Shown: positions 25,286 to 35,113, numbered from the stretch's first letter. The stretch is DNA of 64,000 nucleotides from an uncultured Sphaerochaeta sp. (GCF_963676285.1 NZ_OY781063.1:124001-188000); one strand, 5' to 3'. Notes: a model not told the origin generated them from the sequence alone. A program made the numbers and translations.

Positions 25286-26308
25286 TCACTTGGCGTATTG
25301 TTTCTTAAATGCTGTAACCCGGGCACTTGGTGCCTCGGAAAAATCACTTCTTATCCCATCCTGGAGATACCGGTAGGCAAGGGCAGCTATCATGGCACCA
25401 TTGTCGGTACAGAGCTTCAGTGAGGGGAAGGAGACCTCATAGCCACCCTCCTGCAGGGAGAGCAGTTCACTTCTCAGGTAGCTGTTCGCAGCAACCCCGC
25501 CCCCGGCACTCAATCGACTAAGCCCTGTTTCCTTCAATGCCTGACGTACCCGTTTCATCAACATATTCACAGCAGCTCGCTGGAATGATGCTGCAATATT
25601 CTCAGGGCTCTTCTCACTCTCTCCATCCCAGAAGCTGTCGAGCTGGTTGATCACGGCTGTCTTCAAACCACTGTAGGAGATATCATACGGATGGTCCATG
25701 ACATTGAGCTTTGGGCCGGGAAACAAAAAAGCAACAGGATTGCCTGTCCTTGCCAAACGGTCAATGGCAATCCCTCCAGGATACCCAAACCCGTAGTGCT
25801 TGGCGACCTTGTCGAAGGCTTCCCCGATTGCATCGTCTATTGTTGTTCCCAGGACCTCAATGGTATCGTAGTCATCAACGCGGCAGATTACCGTATGTCC
25901 CCCTGAGACCAGTACCCCAAGATATGGATAGTCCAAGGGATGTTCAATCTGGGATGCATACAGGTGCGCCCTGATATGATCGATGGTGATAAAGGGAAGG
26001 TTCAGGGAAGCAGCAAAGCCCTTGGCAAAGCTTACCCCGACAAGCAGGGACCCCAAGAGTCCAGGACGGCTGGTAACAGCTACTGCATCAATGTCATTGA
26101 CGGTGAGATGGGCCTTATCAAGGGCCGATTGCACAACCTGGCCAATCCATTCAGTGTGGAGCCGGCTGGCTAGTTCAGGGACAACGCCCTCATAGGGTTT
26201 ATGGAGTTCAATCTGGGTTGCAATGATATTACTGAGGATGGTATGCCCATCCTCCACCAGGGAAGCACTGCACTCATCACATGATGTCTCGATACCAAGG
26301 ACGATCAT
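25286..26308 (-). CDS. tsaD: tRNA N6-adenosine threonylcarbamoyltransferase
   Basis: TsaD transfers the threonylcarbamoyl group to A37 of ANN-decoding tRNAs (t6A). The 340 residues contain the ASKHA features GIETSCDECSASLV, the metal-binding HIRAH at about 111-115, VSGGHT, and AGGGVAANSYLR. The length is typical. It overlaps the upstream small gene by 4 bp (ATGA) and is followed by apt after 8 bp. TsaB, TsaC and TsaE are not in the window. Confidence 0.96.
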   Translation of the reverse strand: MIVLGIETSCDECSASLVEDGHTILSNIIATQIELHKPYEGVVPELASRLHTEWIGQVVQSALDKAHLTVNDIDAVAVTSRPGLLGSLLVGVSFAKGFAASLNLPFITIDHIRAHLYASQIEHPLDYPYLGVLVSGGHTVICRVDDYDTIEVLGTTIDDAIGEAFDKVAKHYGFGYPGGIAIDRLARTGNPVAFLFPGPKLNVMDHPYDISYSGLKTAVINQLDSFWDGESEKSPENIAASFQRAAVNMLMKRVRQALKETGLSRLSAGGGVAANSYLRSELLSLQEGGYEVSFPSLKLCTDNGAMIAALAYRYLQDGIRSDFSEAPSARVTAFKKQYAK

Positions 26309-26568
26309 AGATCCTCCAAGTCATAATCATCATCAAGCAATGCATAGTCCTCCGCTGTGAAGTTGATTACTTTCTCACTGACCAACGGTGCAATATCCTT
26401 GAGCTCAAAACCGTACTCCAAGGCATTAGGAAACATGTCCAACAAAAATTGGGCGACATCCGGCTGCCACCCTACCCCAACTTTGGTACGTACTGCTTGT
26501 TTTTCTGTATTCAGCAAGACAACCACCTCCTGGGCGACAGCATGTCTGAACCGTCTCTCTCTATTCAC
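26305..26568 (-). CDS. Hypothetical small protein translationally coupled to tsaD
   Basis: The protein is not recognised. From the GTG at 26568 it is 87 residues, with an N-terminal part (RRFRHAVAQEVVVLLNTEKQ) and a strongly acidic tail (ALLDDDYDLEDL). GTG 26568 is preferred because AGAGGG lies 5 nt upstream; a TTG at 26589 would add 7 residues. It has no membrane segment or signal peptide. The 4-bp overlap with tsaD implies coupled translation, so a role linked to TsaD is possible but unproven. Confidence 0.6.
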   Translation of the reverse strand: MNRERRFRHAVAQEVVVLLNTEKQAVRTKVGVGWQPDVAQFLLDMFPNALEYGFELKDIAPLVSEKVINFTAEDYALLDDDYDLEDL

Positions 26569-26654
26569 CGTATCCCTCTTCACCCGCAAGCCTACTCGAC
26601 ATTAGCGCTCAAGGTCAAGGTAAAGATGAACAGGTATTTTATCCGCAATCCGTC

Positions 26655-26683
26655 TTTACCTTCTTCCCTGTTTCGGGTAGAAT
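26655..26683 (+). promoter_or_regulatory. Promoter of tRNA-Thr
   Basis: TTTACC (26655-26660), a 17-bp spacer and TAGAAT (26678-26683) lie 23 bp before the tRNA. Confidence 0.6.
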
Positions 26684-26706
26684 GCATCTGTTTTCAGTAG
26701 TTCATT

Positions 26707-26778
26707 GCCAAAATAGCTCAGCGGTAGAGCAGCTCACTCGTAATGAGCAGGTCAAGGGTTCAATTCCCTTTTTTGGCT
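26707..26778 (+). tRNA. tRNA-Thr (anticodon CGT)
   Basis: A 72-nt cloverleaf. The acceptor arms are GCCAAAA and TTTTGGC with discriminator T. The anticodon stem GCTCA/TGAGC encloses loop CTCGTAA (anticodon CGT). CCA is not encoded. It is a single-gene unit closed by the next terminator. Confidence 0.93.
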
Positions 26779-26783
26779 CAAGA

Positions 26784-26809
26784 AGCGGTTCCTAAGAGGA
26801 CCGCTTTTT
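26784..26809 (+). terminator. Terminator of tRNA-Thr
   Basis: AGCGGTTCC and GGACCGCT form a stem followed by TTTTT, directly after the tRNA. Confidence 0.8.
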
Positions 26810-26857
26810 CATATTGTTCGACTGTTAACCATGATGCTCATATCAACAAAGGGAATC

Positions 26858-27571
26858 TCACTTTGATTTGCCCAGATAGGCATACTTGATATCTTCATTC
26901 TCCAGAAGTGTCATGCCAGCTCCTGACAAAGTTATATTGCCTGTCTCCATGACATAGCCTTCATGGGCGGTGCGTAGTGCCACATTCGCATTTTGCTCGA
27001 TGAGCAGTACCGTCACACCCGCCTCATTTACGCGCTTTATGATAGTAAATATGTCCCTCACCACCAGTGGAGCAAGTCCAAGCGAGGGTTCATCCATCAT
27101 GATCATCTTGGGGCTTGCCATCAGAGCCCTTCCCACAGCAAGCATCTGTTGCTCGCCCCCAGAAAGGGTCCCAGCAAGTTGCCAATGCCGTTCCTTGAGC
27201 CTGGGGAACAAATCATATACTCGTTCGAGGTTTTGTTGTTCCTCTGCTTTATCCTGCAAGTACCCACCGATCTTTAAATTTTCCAACGTAGTCAAGTTGG
27301 CAAATACGCGCCTACCTTCGGGAACGAGAACCAATCCTCGCTCAACAATCTTACGGGTATCCATACCATTGAGTTTTTCCCCATTATAGGTGATGGTTCC
27401 ACTGGTAACAGGAACCAGGCCCATGATGGAGCGCAAGGTTGTGGATTTACCTGCACCATTTGCACCTATGAGGGTTACTATTTGACCTTCTTGGACAGAG
27501 AAAGATATACCGTTGAGCGCTACGATACCACCATAACACACCTTCAGATTCTGTACTTCAAGCAAACTCAT
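26858..27571 (-). CDS. livF: Branched-chain amino acid ABC transporter ATPase
   Basis: This is a cytoplasmic ATPase that powers uptake with LivG. Walker A GANGAGKST is at about 37-45, signature LSGGEQQ and Walker B MIMMDEPSLGLAP follow. The LivF mark is the PEGRRVFANLT segment. The protein is 237 residues, the normal size. It is the last gene of livJ-livH-livM-livG-livF and overlaps livG by 4 bp. Substrate naming follows the family; related importers also carry other amino acids or amides. Confidence 0.93.
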   Translation of the reverse strand: MSLLEVQNLKVCYGGIVALNGISFSVQEGQIVTLIGANGAGKSTTLRSIMGLVPVTSGTITYNGEKLNGMDTRKIVERGLVLVPEGRRVFANLTTLENLKIGGYLQDKAEEQQNLERVYDLFPRLKERHWQLAGTLSGGEQQMLAVGRALMASPKMIMMDEPSLGLAPLVVRDIFTIIKRVNEAGVTVLLIEQNANVALRTAHEGYVMETGNITLSGAGMTLLENEDIKYAYLGKSK

Positions 27572-28407
27572 ATCTCTTCATCCCCCAGATAGGCCTTGAT
27601 AACCTTAGGATTGTTCTGGATTTCTGTGGCATTTCCTTCAGCAATCATCTTCCCGTAATCCAATACATAGATATGGTCTGAAATCTCCATGACCAAGTTC
27701 ATATGATGCTCGATAAGAAAGACAGTAAGGTTGAACGAATTCTGTATCTCCTTGATGAAGGCTGAAAGCATCTCCGTCTCTTTTGGATTCATGCCTGCAG
27801 CAGGTTCATCAAGCAACAATAACTTGGGTCCGGTTGCCAGTGCCCTGGCAATCTCCAGCCTTCGCTGTTTCCCATAGGGTAAAGATGAAGAAATCTCGTC
27901 TCGATTGGACAGTAACCCCACCCTATCCAGAAGTTCTTCTGTATCCTGATGCATTTTCAACTCTTCCGACCGGTTAAGCCTGAACGTTGAACGCAACAAG
28001 CCTGCATTGATGTGGCAGTGCTTGGCTATCAGCACATTTTCAAAGACCGTAAGGTCCTTGAACAATCTGATATTCTGAAATGTTCGAGCCATACCAAGAC
28101 GTGTTATCTTATCAGGTGTATTCACCACCTGTTCCGCATATGGGGTCTTGTATGTCCCGTTGTAAATCTTTTTCATCTTGCCACGGGGAAAGTTCTCTCC
28201 GATTACCATATCTTCAAAAAGCACCCTTCCATTCGTAGGTTGATAGCCTCCTGTTATTACATTGAAAGCGGTAGTCTTTCCTGCTCCGTTAGGTCCGATC
28301 AGCGCAGTAATTCTCTCTTTCTGGATTTCAATAGAGAGATCGTCAACAGCCACAACACCGCCAAATTGCATCGTTATATGTTCAGTCCTCAAGACCACAT
28401 CGTTCAT
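27568..28407 (-). CDS. livG: Branched-chain amino acid ABC transporter ATPase
   Basis: The second ATPase of the importer has 279 residues. Walker A GPNGAGKTT, the LivG-specific MARTFQNIRLF, signature-region LPYGKQRRLEIARAL and Walker B LLLLDEPAAGMNP are present. The signature reads LPYGKQ, the usual LivG form. It carries a modest insertion after VLFEDMVIGENFP (about 65-100), as in many spirochaete and clostridial members. It overlaps livM and livF by 4 bp each. Confidence 0.93.
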   Translation of the reverse strand: MNDVVLRTEHITMQFGGVVAVDDLSIEIQKERITALIGPNGAGKTTAFNVITGGYQPTNGRVLFEDMVIGENFPRGKMKKIYNGTYKTPYAEQVVNTPDKITRLGMARTFQNIRLFKDLTVFENVLIAKHCHINAGLLRSTFRLNRSEELKMHQDTEELLDRVGLLSNRDEISSSLPYGKQRRLEIARALATGPKLLLLDEPAAGMNPKETEMLSAFIKEIQNSFNLTVFLIEHHMNLVMEISDHIYVLDYGKMIAEGNATEIQNNPKVIKAYLGDEEI

Positions 28408-29540
28408 TTAAGTTTCCCTCCAGTACGTGCTTTCTTGCTGAACCTGGAAAACAACCGATCCCAACTAAACTCATTGGAACCCATCAATCCCCTGCGATAG
28501 ATAAGCACTACCATCATCAACAAAAAGGAGAATATCACCATTCTGAAGCCAGTTTTGAACAGAGGAACCTCCCATCCACCAATGACCAGCGGTTGGTCAA
28601 AGAAGCGCAACCACCACTCTTTCGCCGCAGTTACCAGGAAGGCACTGAGTATTGAACCAGAAACACTCCCGATACCACCGATTACCACAATGAGCAAAAT
28701 GTCATAGGTCAAGGTAATGGAAAAGGTCTTGGCTTCGATGGACCGCATGTACATCGCCAGAAGGCCACCAGCGATTGCTGAAAAGAAGGAGCTGATGACA
28801 AAACTCATCTCCTTATGTTTGAATAGGTTTATGCCCATAGCTTCCGCAGCAATCTCATCCTCCCTGATGGCCTTGAAAGCACGACCATATGAGGACTTAA
28901 TAAGCATCACCATGAAAATAATACAAAAAGCCACTACAACGAATGGTGTGATCAAGGACGGAACAAGCCCCCAGAGCATAGCTGGAAAATTAGGAATCTT
29001 ATTCAATCCGTATGATCCGTTTGTTATCTGGTCAAACTGTGGTGACGAAAAAATCGCCCTCACAATCTCAGACAGCCCAAGGGTTGCTATTGCAAGGTAA
29101 TCACTTTTCAATCTCAGCACTGCAATCCCCACCAGTGCGGCAGCAAAGGCAGCCAACAGACCACCCAACAGCAGCGCGATGAATGGGTAGAGAATCTGTA
29201 AGGAAGCAGGGCTTGCAGCCATCAGTTCCTTCACAGCCCTGATTGCAGGATGCACCCCATTCATGTAATAGACCCCATCAAGGTTTTTCACAGGGATCAA
29301 GAGTATTGCTGTAGTATATGCACCGATGGACATAAATCCTGCTTGCCCCAGACTGAATAAACCAGTAAATCCATTGAGCAGGTTCATAGAAACAGCAACA
29401 AGGGAAAGAATCACAGCTTTGGTAAGAACTGAGACCAACATACCATTCTGCATTCGGTGTGCATCCAGCCAGTATAGAAATAGTGTTATCAACACCAATG
29501 TTACCAATGTAAGTATCTGGTTTCGACGGATTTTCATCAT
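28404..29540 (-). CDS. livM: Branched-chain amino acid ABC transporter permease
   Basis: The integral membrane protein has 378 residues and about nine to ten hydrophobic segments. The LivM core LNGFTGLFSLGQAGFMSIGAY and the EAA-like region MGINLFKHKEMSFVISSFFSA are clear. A longer loop (about 90-130, with NLDGVYYMNGVHPAI) lies between early segments. It overlaps livH and livG by 4 bp each, so the cluster is one translational unit. Confidence 0.92.
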   Translation of the reverse strand: MMKIRRNQILTLVTLVLITLFLYWLDAHRMQNGMLVSVLTKAVILSLVAVSMNLLNGFTGLFSLGQAGFMSIGAYTTAILLIPVKNLDGVYYMNGVHPAIRAVKELMAASPASLQILYPFIALLLGGLLAAFAAALVGIAVLRLKSDYLAIATLGLSEIVRAIFSSPQFDQITNGSYGLNKIPNFPAMLWGLVPSLITPFVVVAFCIIFMVMLIKSSYGRAFKAIREDEIAAEAMGINLFKHKEMSFVISSFFSAIAGGLLAMYMRSIEAKTFSITLTYDILLIVVIGGIGSVSGSILSAFLVTAAKEWWLRFFDQPLVIGGWEVPLFKTGFRMVIFSFLLMMVVLIYRRGLMGSNEFSWDRLFSRFSKKARTGGKLK

Positions 29541-30418
29541 ACTTTCTCCACTGTTTTCTCGCCGAACAAACCGGTCGGTCGAACGAGCAACATCACAATC
29601 AACAAAAGAAATGTGAATGCATCCGAATAGGTTGAATATCCCAAGGCAACAAGCAATGTTTCAACAATTCCTATAAAGAACCCTCCTATGACCGCCCCTG
29701 GGATATTGCCGATACCCCCGAACACTGCTGCAACAAAGCACTTAAGCCCCGGGAGTGTACCGGAGAATGGAGTTACCGACATACGATCGGTAAAATAGAG
29801 AATCGACCCTACACCAGCCAAGAATGAACCAATGGCAAAAGTTACCGAAATAATCCTGTTGATATTGATACCCATCAGTTTAGCCGTCTCAAAATCCTTA
29901 CTTACAGCCCTCATCGCCATTCCAGTCTTCGTCTTATTGACCAGAATCATGAGGATGATCACCAAAAACAATGTAAGTACGGGAGTGAGCAACGTTACCA
30001 GGGAGGCACTGAGTGTTCCCAACTGGAATATACGCTTAAGAAAAGGAATTTCGGGATATCCCCTCGGGATTGCGGTAAAGAGGTACGTCGATAAATTCTG
30101 AAGGAGATACGATACTCCTATGGCACTTATCATGATTGACATCCTGGGAGCACTTCTCAGGGGTTTGTAGGCAGCACGTTCGATGCCAATACCCATGAGG
30201 GTTGTAACTGTCAAGGTTGTTATGATGGCGATAGGCCATGGAAAACTTGCCAAGGCAAAAATCATGAAATACCCGGCCATCATGAAGATATCCCCATGGG
30301 CGAAATTAATTAACCGCAGAATGCCATATACCAAAGTATAGCCAATGGCTATCAAGGCGTATGCACCTCCTAGAGAGATCCCTGTCAAGCAATGCTGCAG
30401 GATAGTCGTAATACTCAT
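29537..30418 (-). CDS. livH: Branched-chain amino acid ABC transporter permease
   Basis: The membrane permease has 293 residues and about eight hydrophobic segments. Family marks are GISLGGAYALIAIGYTLVYG near the N-terminus, INFAHGDIFM, and FVAAVFGGIGNIPGA near the C-terminus. It follows the binding-protein gene by about 110 bp and overlaps livM by 4 bp. Confidence 0.93.
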   Translation of the reverse strand: MSITTILQHCLTGISLGGAYALIAIGYTLVYGILRLINFAHGDIFMMAGYFMIFALASFPWPIAIITTLTVTTLMGIGIERAAYKPLRSAPRMSIMISAIGVSYLLQNLSTYLFTAIPRGYPEIPFLKRIFQLGTLSASLVTLLTPVLTLFLVIILMILVNKTKTGMAMRAVSKDFETAKLMGININRIISVTFAIGSFLAGVGSILYFTDRMSVTPFSGTLPGLKCFVAAVFGGIGNIPGAVIGGFFIGIVETLLVALGYSTYSDAFTFLLLIVMLLVRPTGLFGEKTVEKV

Positions 30419-30531
30419 CAGCTGTTCTCCATGTCCAAGCTAAGCAACTGAAAGTTGCTGGTAAAATGAGAAAACGGGCATCGAAAAAAGGGTTTGGCCG
30501 GAAACCAATTTCCGGCCAGGAGAAAGAAATA

Positions 30532-31698
30532 TTACTTTGCGATACTGACAGTTTTCAAGAACTTGAACTGCCCGTTTTCAACTACCTTGATGAATGCCAT
30601 ATCTTTATTTGCATCACCATTTTCATTGAATACGATTCGCCCTGTAACACCTTCAACATCCACATCTACCAACGCAGAACGAATGGCAGGTCCTTTTGTT
30701 GAGTTGGCTGCTTCTATGGCTTTGATTGCGGTTATATACGCATCATAGCCAAGAGCGGAAACAGCTGGAATAATATCGGGTTGCTTGTTTGCAACCAAGT
30801 ACTTCTTGAAGCCTTCGATAAACTTTGCAGCTTCATCGGTAGCTGGGTCAGCATCATCAAAGAATGTGGAGAGAGCAACACCTTCTGCACTTGTGCCTGC
30901 ATTTTCAATGATTGATGAATTTTCCCAGGTATCGCCTGCCATGATCTTTGCGGTAATGCCGAGCTCTCTAGCCTGTTTAATAATGAGCGGAGCAGTGGCA
31001 ATGGAAGAAGGAGCAAAGATTACATCAGGGTCAGCTGCCTTGATGTTTGTAAGAATTGACTTGAAGTCTGTGGTATTGGTCTGGAAGCGTTGCTCACTGA
31101 CAACCTGACCACCAAGACCAGAGAAGGCCCTACTGAAGAAGTTACCAAGACCGGATGAATAATCATCACCCAATTGTGTGATGACCGCCGCTTTCTTAGC
31201 TCCTTCCTGCCAAGCGTAGTTGGCCATCACGGTCCCTTGGAAGGGATCAAGAAAACATACACGGAAATAGTAGTCATTACCCAAGGTTACCTGTGGATTG
31301 GTGCAAGAAGCGCCAATAGCAGGAACTTGGTTATCGAGGAAAATATCTCCAGCGGCAATGGAAACTCCAGACCCATAGGACCCGAGAATCACAGAAGCTC
31401 CACTGGAAATCAGACTCTGAGCAGCAGTAACTGCTTCAGTCTTGTCAGACTTATTGTCTGCTTCCACAAGTCTAACATTGTAGGTCTCCCCATTGATTTG
31501 CACGGTGGGATAGACTTCATTCGCATACCGCATACCCAGTACTTCTTGATACCCTCCTCCACCATTCTCTCCGGTTTGAGGCTCGAACACTCCAATTACC
31601 ACTTCTTTTACATCACTTGCTTGCTCGGAAGAACCATTGGCAAACATGAGGCAAGAAGCAATAAGGAGCACCAAAAAAAACACAGTCAGTCTTTTCAT
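30532..31698 (-). CDS. livJ: Branched-chain amino acid type substrate-binding protein
   Basis: The periplasmic ligand-binding protein has 388 residues with a type I binding fold (VIGVFEPQTGENGGGG, then VEADNKSDKTEAVTAAQSLI, then VILGSYGSG). The signal peptide MKRLTVFFLVLLIASCLMFA can end at a lipobox-like IASC or at the FANG site, so lipoprotein or free periplasmic forms are both possible. ATG 31698 is chosen because GGAGGG lies about 6 nt upstream and the signal peptide starts there; the longer frame adds 51 unrelated residues. It is the first gene of the operon with its own promoter. Confidence 0.93.
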   Translation of the reverse strand: MKRLTVFFLVLLIASCLMFANGSSEQASDVKEVVIGVFEPQTGENGGGGYQEVLGMRYANEVYPTVQINGETYNVRLVEADNKSDKTEAVTAAQSLISSGASVILGSYGSGVSIAAGDIFLDNQVPAIGASCTNPQVTLGNDYYFRVCFLDPFQGTVMANYAWQEGAKKAAVITQLGDDYSSGLGNFFSRAFSGLGGQVVSEQRFQTNTTDFKSILTNIKAADPDVIFAPSSIATAPLIIKQARELGITAKIMAGDTWENSSIIENAGTSAEGVALSTFFDDADPATDEAAKFIEGFKKYLVANKQPDIIPAVSALGYDAYITAIKAIEAANSTKGPAIRSALVDVDVEGVTGRIVFNENGDANKDMAFIKVVENGQFKFLKTVSIAK

Positions 31699-31752
31699 AC
31701 AAGCCCTCCAAAATAATACATATGTAAACATTATTGCGTTTAGGACATAATA

Positions 31753-31781
31753 ATTACAAGATAAATTTTTCGGAGTATCAA
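31753..31781 (-). promoter_or_regulatory. Promoter of the liv operon
   Basis: On the minus strand TTGATA (31776-31781), a 17-bp spacer and TGTAAT (31753-31758) lie 54 bp before livJ. Five of six bases match in each box. The remaining sequence between livJ and ppdK (31782-31976) is A/T-rich with no gene. Confidence 0.65.
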
Positions 31782-31976
31782 TAAATATTTGATTGCATTC
31801 TACTTGCACTATTGAAAAACTGAGCCTTTCATTTGTTTTCTTCCGTATCAATAATATATAAGTAATATATTTTGTAATGTTATGAGATTTTAATGAATCT
31901 ATGGAATTGTTACAGATTTTGTAAGAAGTGGTTCACCATACAAGGGTAAGGAGATGAGGATCTTATCATATAAGAA

Positions 31977-32005
31977 CCTCCCACCGGAACAATTCCAATG
32001 GGAGG
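31977..32005 (-). terminator. Probable terminator of ppdK
   Basis: CCTCCCA and TGGGAGG, plus an inner GGAA/TTCC, form a stem 27 bp after the ppdK stop. On the minus strand it is followed by TTCTTATAT, a weak T-run. Confidence 0.55.
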
Positions 32006-32031
32006 CATACAAATTGACATGAATAAAGCTG

Positions 32032-34743
32032 TTAAGCCTTCTTCTTTGCCTCAATCACAGCCTGTGCTGCAGCAAGACGGGCAATGGGAACACGGAACGG
32101 AGAACAAGAGACATAATCAAGGCCAACCTTGTTACAGAAGGCAATGGTCTTCGGGTCTCCACCATGCTCACCACAGATACCCAACTTGATAGAGGGATTA
32201 GCAGAGCGACCAAGCTTTACGGCCATCTCCACGAGCTTGCCCACCCCATGTACATCAAGGGTGGCAAACGGGTCATACTCATAGAACTGCTTGTCAGCAT
32301 CATTGACATATGCACCGAGGAAAGAAGCCGCATCATCACGACTGAATCCGCAGGTGAGCTGGGTCAGGTCATTGGTACCGAAGCTGAAGAACTCTGCTTC
32401 CTTGGCGATCTCGTCTGCGGTGATGGCAGCTCGAGGAACCTCGATCATGGTACCGATCTTGAAGTGCACCTTGAGAGACTGTTCAGTGAAGATTCTCTCG
32501 ATTACCTCGAGGGCATGTTTCTTGGTGAACACGAACTCCTTGTAGTTGCCTACCAACGGGATCATGATCTCAGGCAGTACTTCAACACCCTTGCGTTTCA
32601 CGTTGATCGCAGCCTCGATGATTGCCCTCACCTGCATTCTCAGAATCTCAGGATAGATGATTGCGAGACGACAACCACGGAAACCAAGCATCGGGTTGAA
32701 CTCATGCAAGGCAGAAGACTTCTGTGCTACTTCCTCAACCGTAATTCCCATCTGCAAGGCTAGCTCATGCCTGCTGGTGTGGTCATTGGGAAGGAACTCA
32801 TGCAACGGGGGATCAAGCAAGCGGATGGTAGCCGGTCGGCCATCAAGTGCAAGGAAGATCTCCTCAAAGTCACTCCTCTGCATGGGAAGTAATTCAGCAA
32901 GAGCTTTCTCTCTCTCCACAATATTGTTGGCGAGAATCATCTTCCTGATAGACATGATCCTGTCACCACCAAAGAACATATGTTCTGTTCGGCAGAGACC
33001 AATGCCCTCAGCACCAAAAGCAACAGCCATCTGTGCATCATGCGGTGTATCGGCATTGGTGTACACACCCAGTTCCTTCAGGTCCTGGACGAATCCCATG
33101 AAGGCCTTGTAATCCTTGTACAGGATGGACTCACTCTCTTTCATGGCACCATTGAGCACCTGGACGATCTCAGAAGCACGGACAGGAATCTTTGCTCCAT
33201 ACACTTCACCAGTGAAGCCATCGATGGAGATAAAATCTCCCTCACTGAGCTTGGTACCGTTTACTTCAAGGAAACGCTTGGGTTCATTGATCTTAATTTC
33301 CCCAGCTCCACTGACACAAGGACAACCCATACCACGGGCAACTACTGCGGCATGGCTGGTCATACCACCACGGCAGGTGACCACGCCCTTGGCAACCGCC
33401 ATACCACCGATATCTTCAGGACTGGTCTCGGTTCTCACGAGAATGACATCCTTCCCTTCTGCAGCCATCTCTTCTGCTTTCTCAGCAGTGAAGTAGATCT
33501 GGCCGCATGCACCACCAGGGCTTGCATTCAGACCACGAGTGATAACTTCCAGGGAGTTGTCCCTGATGTGCTTGCCATCGAGAATCGGGGCAAACAACTT
33601 GCCGAACTCACCAGAGGGGACACGACTTACTGCTGTCTCCTTGTCGATCAAGCCTTCCTCGACCATCTCGACCTGGGTGCGCAACCAGCTGAAAATGGTT
33701 CTCTTACCATTTCTGGTCTGCAACATGTACAGCTTGCCTTCCTGGATGGTGAACTCAAGATCCTGCATATCCTTGTAATGGTTTTCCAGGATGCCCCTGA
33801 TATCAACCAACTGGTCATAGACCTTTTCATTGACTTTCTTGAGCGTAGAGATCGACTGCGGGGTACGGATACCGGCGACAACATCCTCACCCTGTGCATT
33901 CATCAGGTACTCACCATAGAACTGGTTCTCACCAGTTGAGGGGTCACGGGTAAATGCTACACCAGTGCCACTGGTCTCACCCATATTTCCGAATACCATG
34001 CTCTGGATGTTTACCGCAGTACCAAGGAGACCACGAATGTCGTTCATCTGGCGATACTTGTTTGCACGTTCATTGTTCCAGGACTTGAATACTGCATTTA
34101 TAGCCTTGAACAACTGGTCGAGGGGATCAGTGGGGAACTCCTCACCTGTGAAGCGCTTGTACAGCCTCTGGTAACGGGCAATCACTTCCTGCAGATCCTT
34201 GCTGTCAAGGTCGGTATCGAGTTCAATACCACGAGTGTCCTTCACATCCTGCAGTGCACGTTCGAACTCATGATGGGGAACACCCATTACGACGTCACCG
34301 AACATCTGCATGAAACGGCGATAGCTGTCCCAGGCGAATCTCTCATTGTTTGTTTTCTTGATCAACCCCTGAACGGAATCGGGGGTAAGTCCCAGGTTTA
34401 GGATGGTATCCATCATTCCGGGCATAGACTGGGCAGCTCCACTTCTTACGGAGACAAGCAATGGATCATTATTGTCTCCCAGCTTTGCACCCATCGTCTT
34501 CTCGAGTCTGGCAAGGTGTTCCAGCACTTCTTCTCTCAATCCTTCAGGATAGTTACCTTTATTGGCACTATAAAAGGCGCAAGCCTCAGTGCTGATTGTA
34601 AAGCCCGGTGGGACAGGAAGCCCAATGCTGGTCATCTCGGCAAGGTTTGCACCCTTTCCTCCGAGCAGATCCTTCATCTGGGCAGTTCCTTCTGCCTTAC
34701 CGGAGCCAAAAAAATAGACATACTTTGTGTTCTTTGTTGCCAT
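32032..34743 (-). CDS. ppdK: Pyruvate, phosphate dikinase
   Basis: PPDK interconverts pyruvate, ATP and phosphate with phosphoenolpyruvate, AMP and pyrophosphate, and serves as a PPi-linked glycolytic or gluconeogenic step in many anaerobes. The 903 residues cover the N-terminal nucleotide domain (LLGGKGANLAEM), the phosphohistidine domain GGMTSHAAVVARGMGC with the catalytic histidine, and the C-terminal PEP/pyruvate barrel (EVPRAAITADEIA, FSFGTNDLTQLT, CGEHGGDP). All main motifs are intact. It is monocistronic, with a promoter and terminator of its own. Confidence 0.97.
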   Translation of the reverse strand: MATKNTKYVYFFGSGKAEGTAQMKDLLGGKGANLAEMTSIGLPVPPGFTISTEACAFYSANKGNYPEGLREEVLEHLARLEKTMGAKLGDNNDPLLVSVRSGAAQSMPGMMDTILNLGLTPDSVQGLIKKTNNERFAWDSYRRFMQMFGDVVMGVPHHEFERALQDVKDTRGIELDTDLDSKDLQEVIARYQRLYKRFTGEEFPTDPLDQLFKAINAVFKSWNNERANKYRQMNDIRGLLGTAVNIQSMVFGNMGETSGTGVAFTRDPSTGENQFYGEYLMNAQGEDVVAGIRTPQSISTLKKVNEKVYDQLVDIRGILENHYKDMQDLEFTIQEGKLYMLQTRNGKRTIFSWLRTQVEMVEEGLIDKETAVSRVPSGEFGKLFAPILDGKHIRDNSLEVITRGLNASPGGACGQIYFTAEKAEEMAAEGKDVILVRTETSPEDIGGMAVAKGVVTCRGGMTSHAAVVARGMGCPCVSGAGEIKINEPKRFLEVNGTKLSEGDFISIDGFTGEVYGAKIPVRASEIVQVLNGAMKESESILYKDYKAFMGFVQDLKELGVYTNADTPHDAQMAVAFGAEGIGLCRTEHMFFGGDRIMSIRKMILANNIVEREKALAELLPMQRSDFEEIFLALDGRPATIRLLDPPLHEFLPNDHTSRHELALQMGITVEEVAQKSSALHEFNPMLGFRGCRLAIIYPEILRMQVRAIIEAAINVKRKGVEVLPEIMIPLVGNYKEFVFTKKHALEVIERIFTEQSLKVHFKIGTMIEVPRAAITADEIAKEAEFFSFGTNDLTQLTCGFSRDDAASFLGAYVNDADKQFYEYDPFATLDVHGVGKLVEMAVKLGRSANPSIKLGICGEHGGDPKTIAFCNKVGLDYVSCSPFRVPIARLAAAQAVIEAKKKA

Positions 34744-34783
34744 ACAAGACTCCTCTTAATTTTCACTATTACTAGACGTCCAA

Positions 34784-34812
34784 ATCCTACCTGCTTAGCT
34801 CCTGACTGTCAA
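34784..34812 (-). promoter_or_regulatory. Promoter of ppdK
   Basis: On the minus strand a perfect TTGACA (34807-34812), a 17-bp spacer and TAGGAT (34784-34789) lie about 40 bp before the gene. The stretch 34820-35077 beyond it is A/T-rich and no gene or further site is seen in it. Confidence 0.65.
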
Positions 34813-35077
34813 TGAATCAAGAGTGTAAATGAAGCAGTTTGGGTACTTCCAATTTCTTATTAGATAAATATTTGTTAATATACTTTTTGGAACATTATTC
34901 CAATTTGGCCTCAGCATTAGGTATTGAGCTAGTCCTAAGACAAATCGTATTTTGCTTCTTCCTATCAGCTTTCAATATAATTTTACGTGTTCACGCAATT
35001 CATAATTGATATTTAATTGTATTCCTCATTTTTGCAACAAACAGCAACAATCATTATATATCTTCTCAGCCTTGAGC

Positions 35078-35113
35078 CAAAAAAATCACCCATATCCCCC
35101 GAAGAGAATATGG
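35078..35113 (-). terminator. Terminator of the kdu/TRAP operon
   Basis: CCCATAT (35088-35094) and ATATGGG (35107-35113) form the stem. On the minus strand TGATTTTTTT follows. It lies 23 bp after the kduD stop. Confidence 0.8.

Noticed and set aside
32980..33939. 319-codon plus-strand frame inside ppdK
   Set aside because: It is antisense to the phosphohistidine domain of PPDK; the peptide is not family-like.
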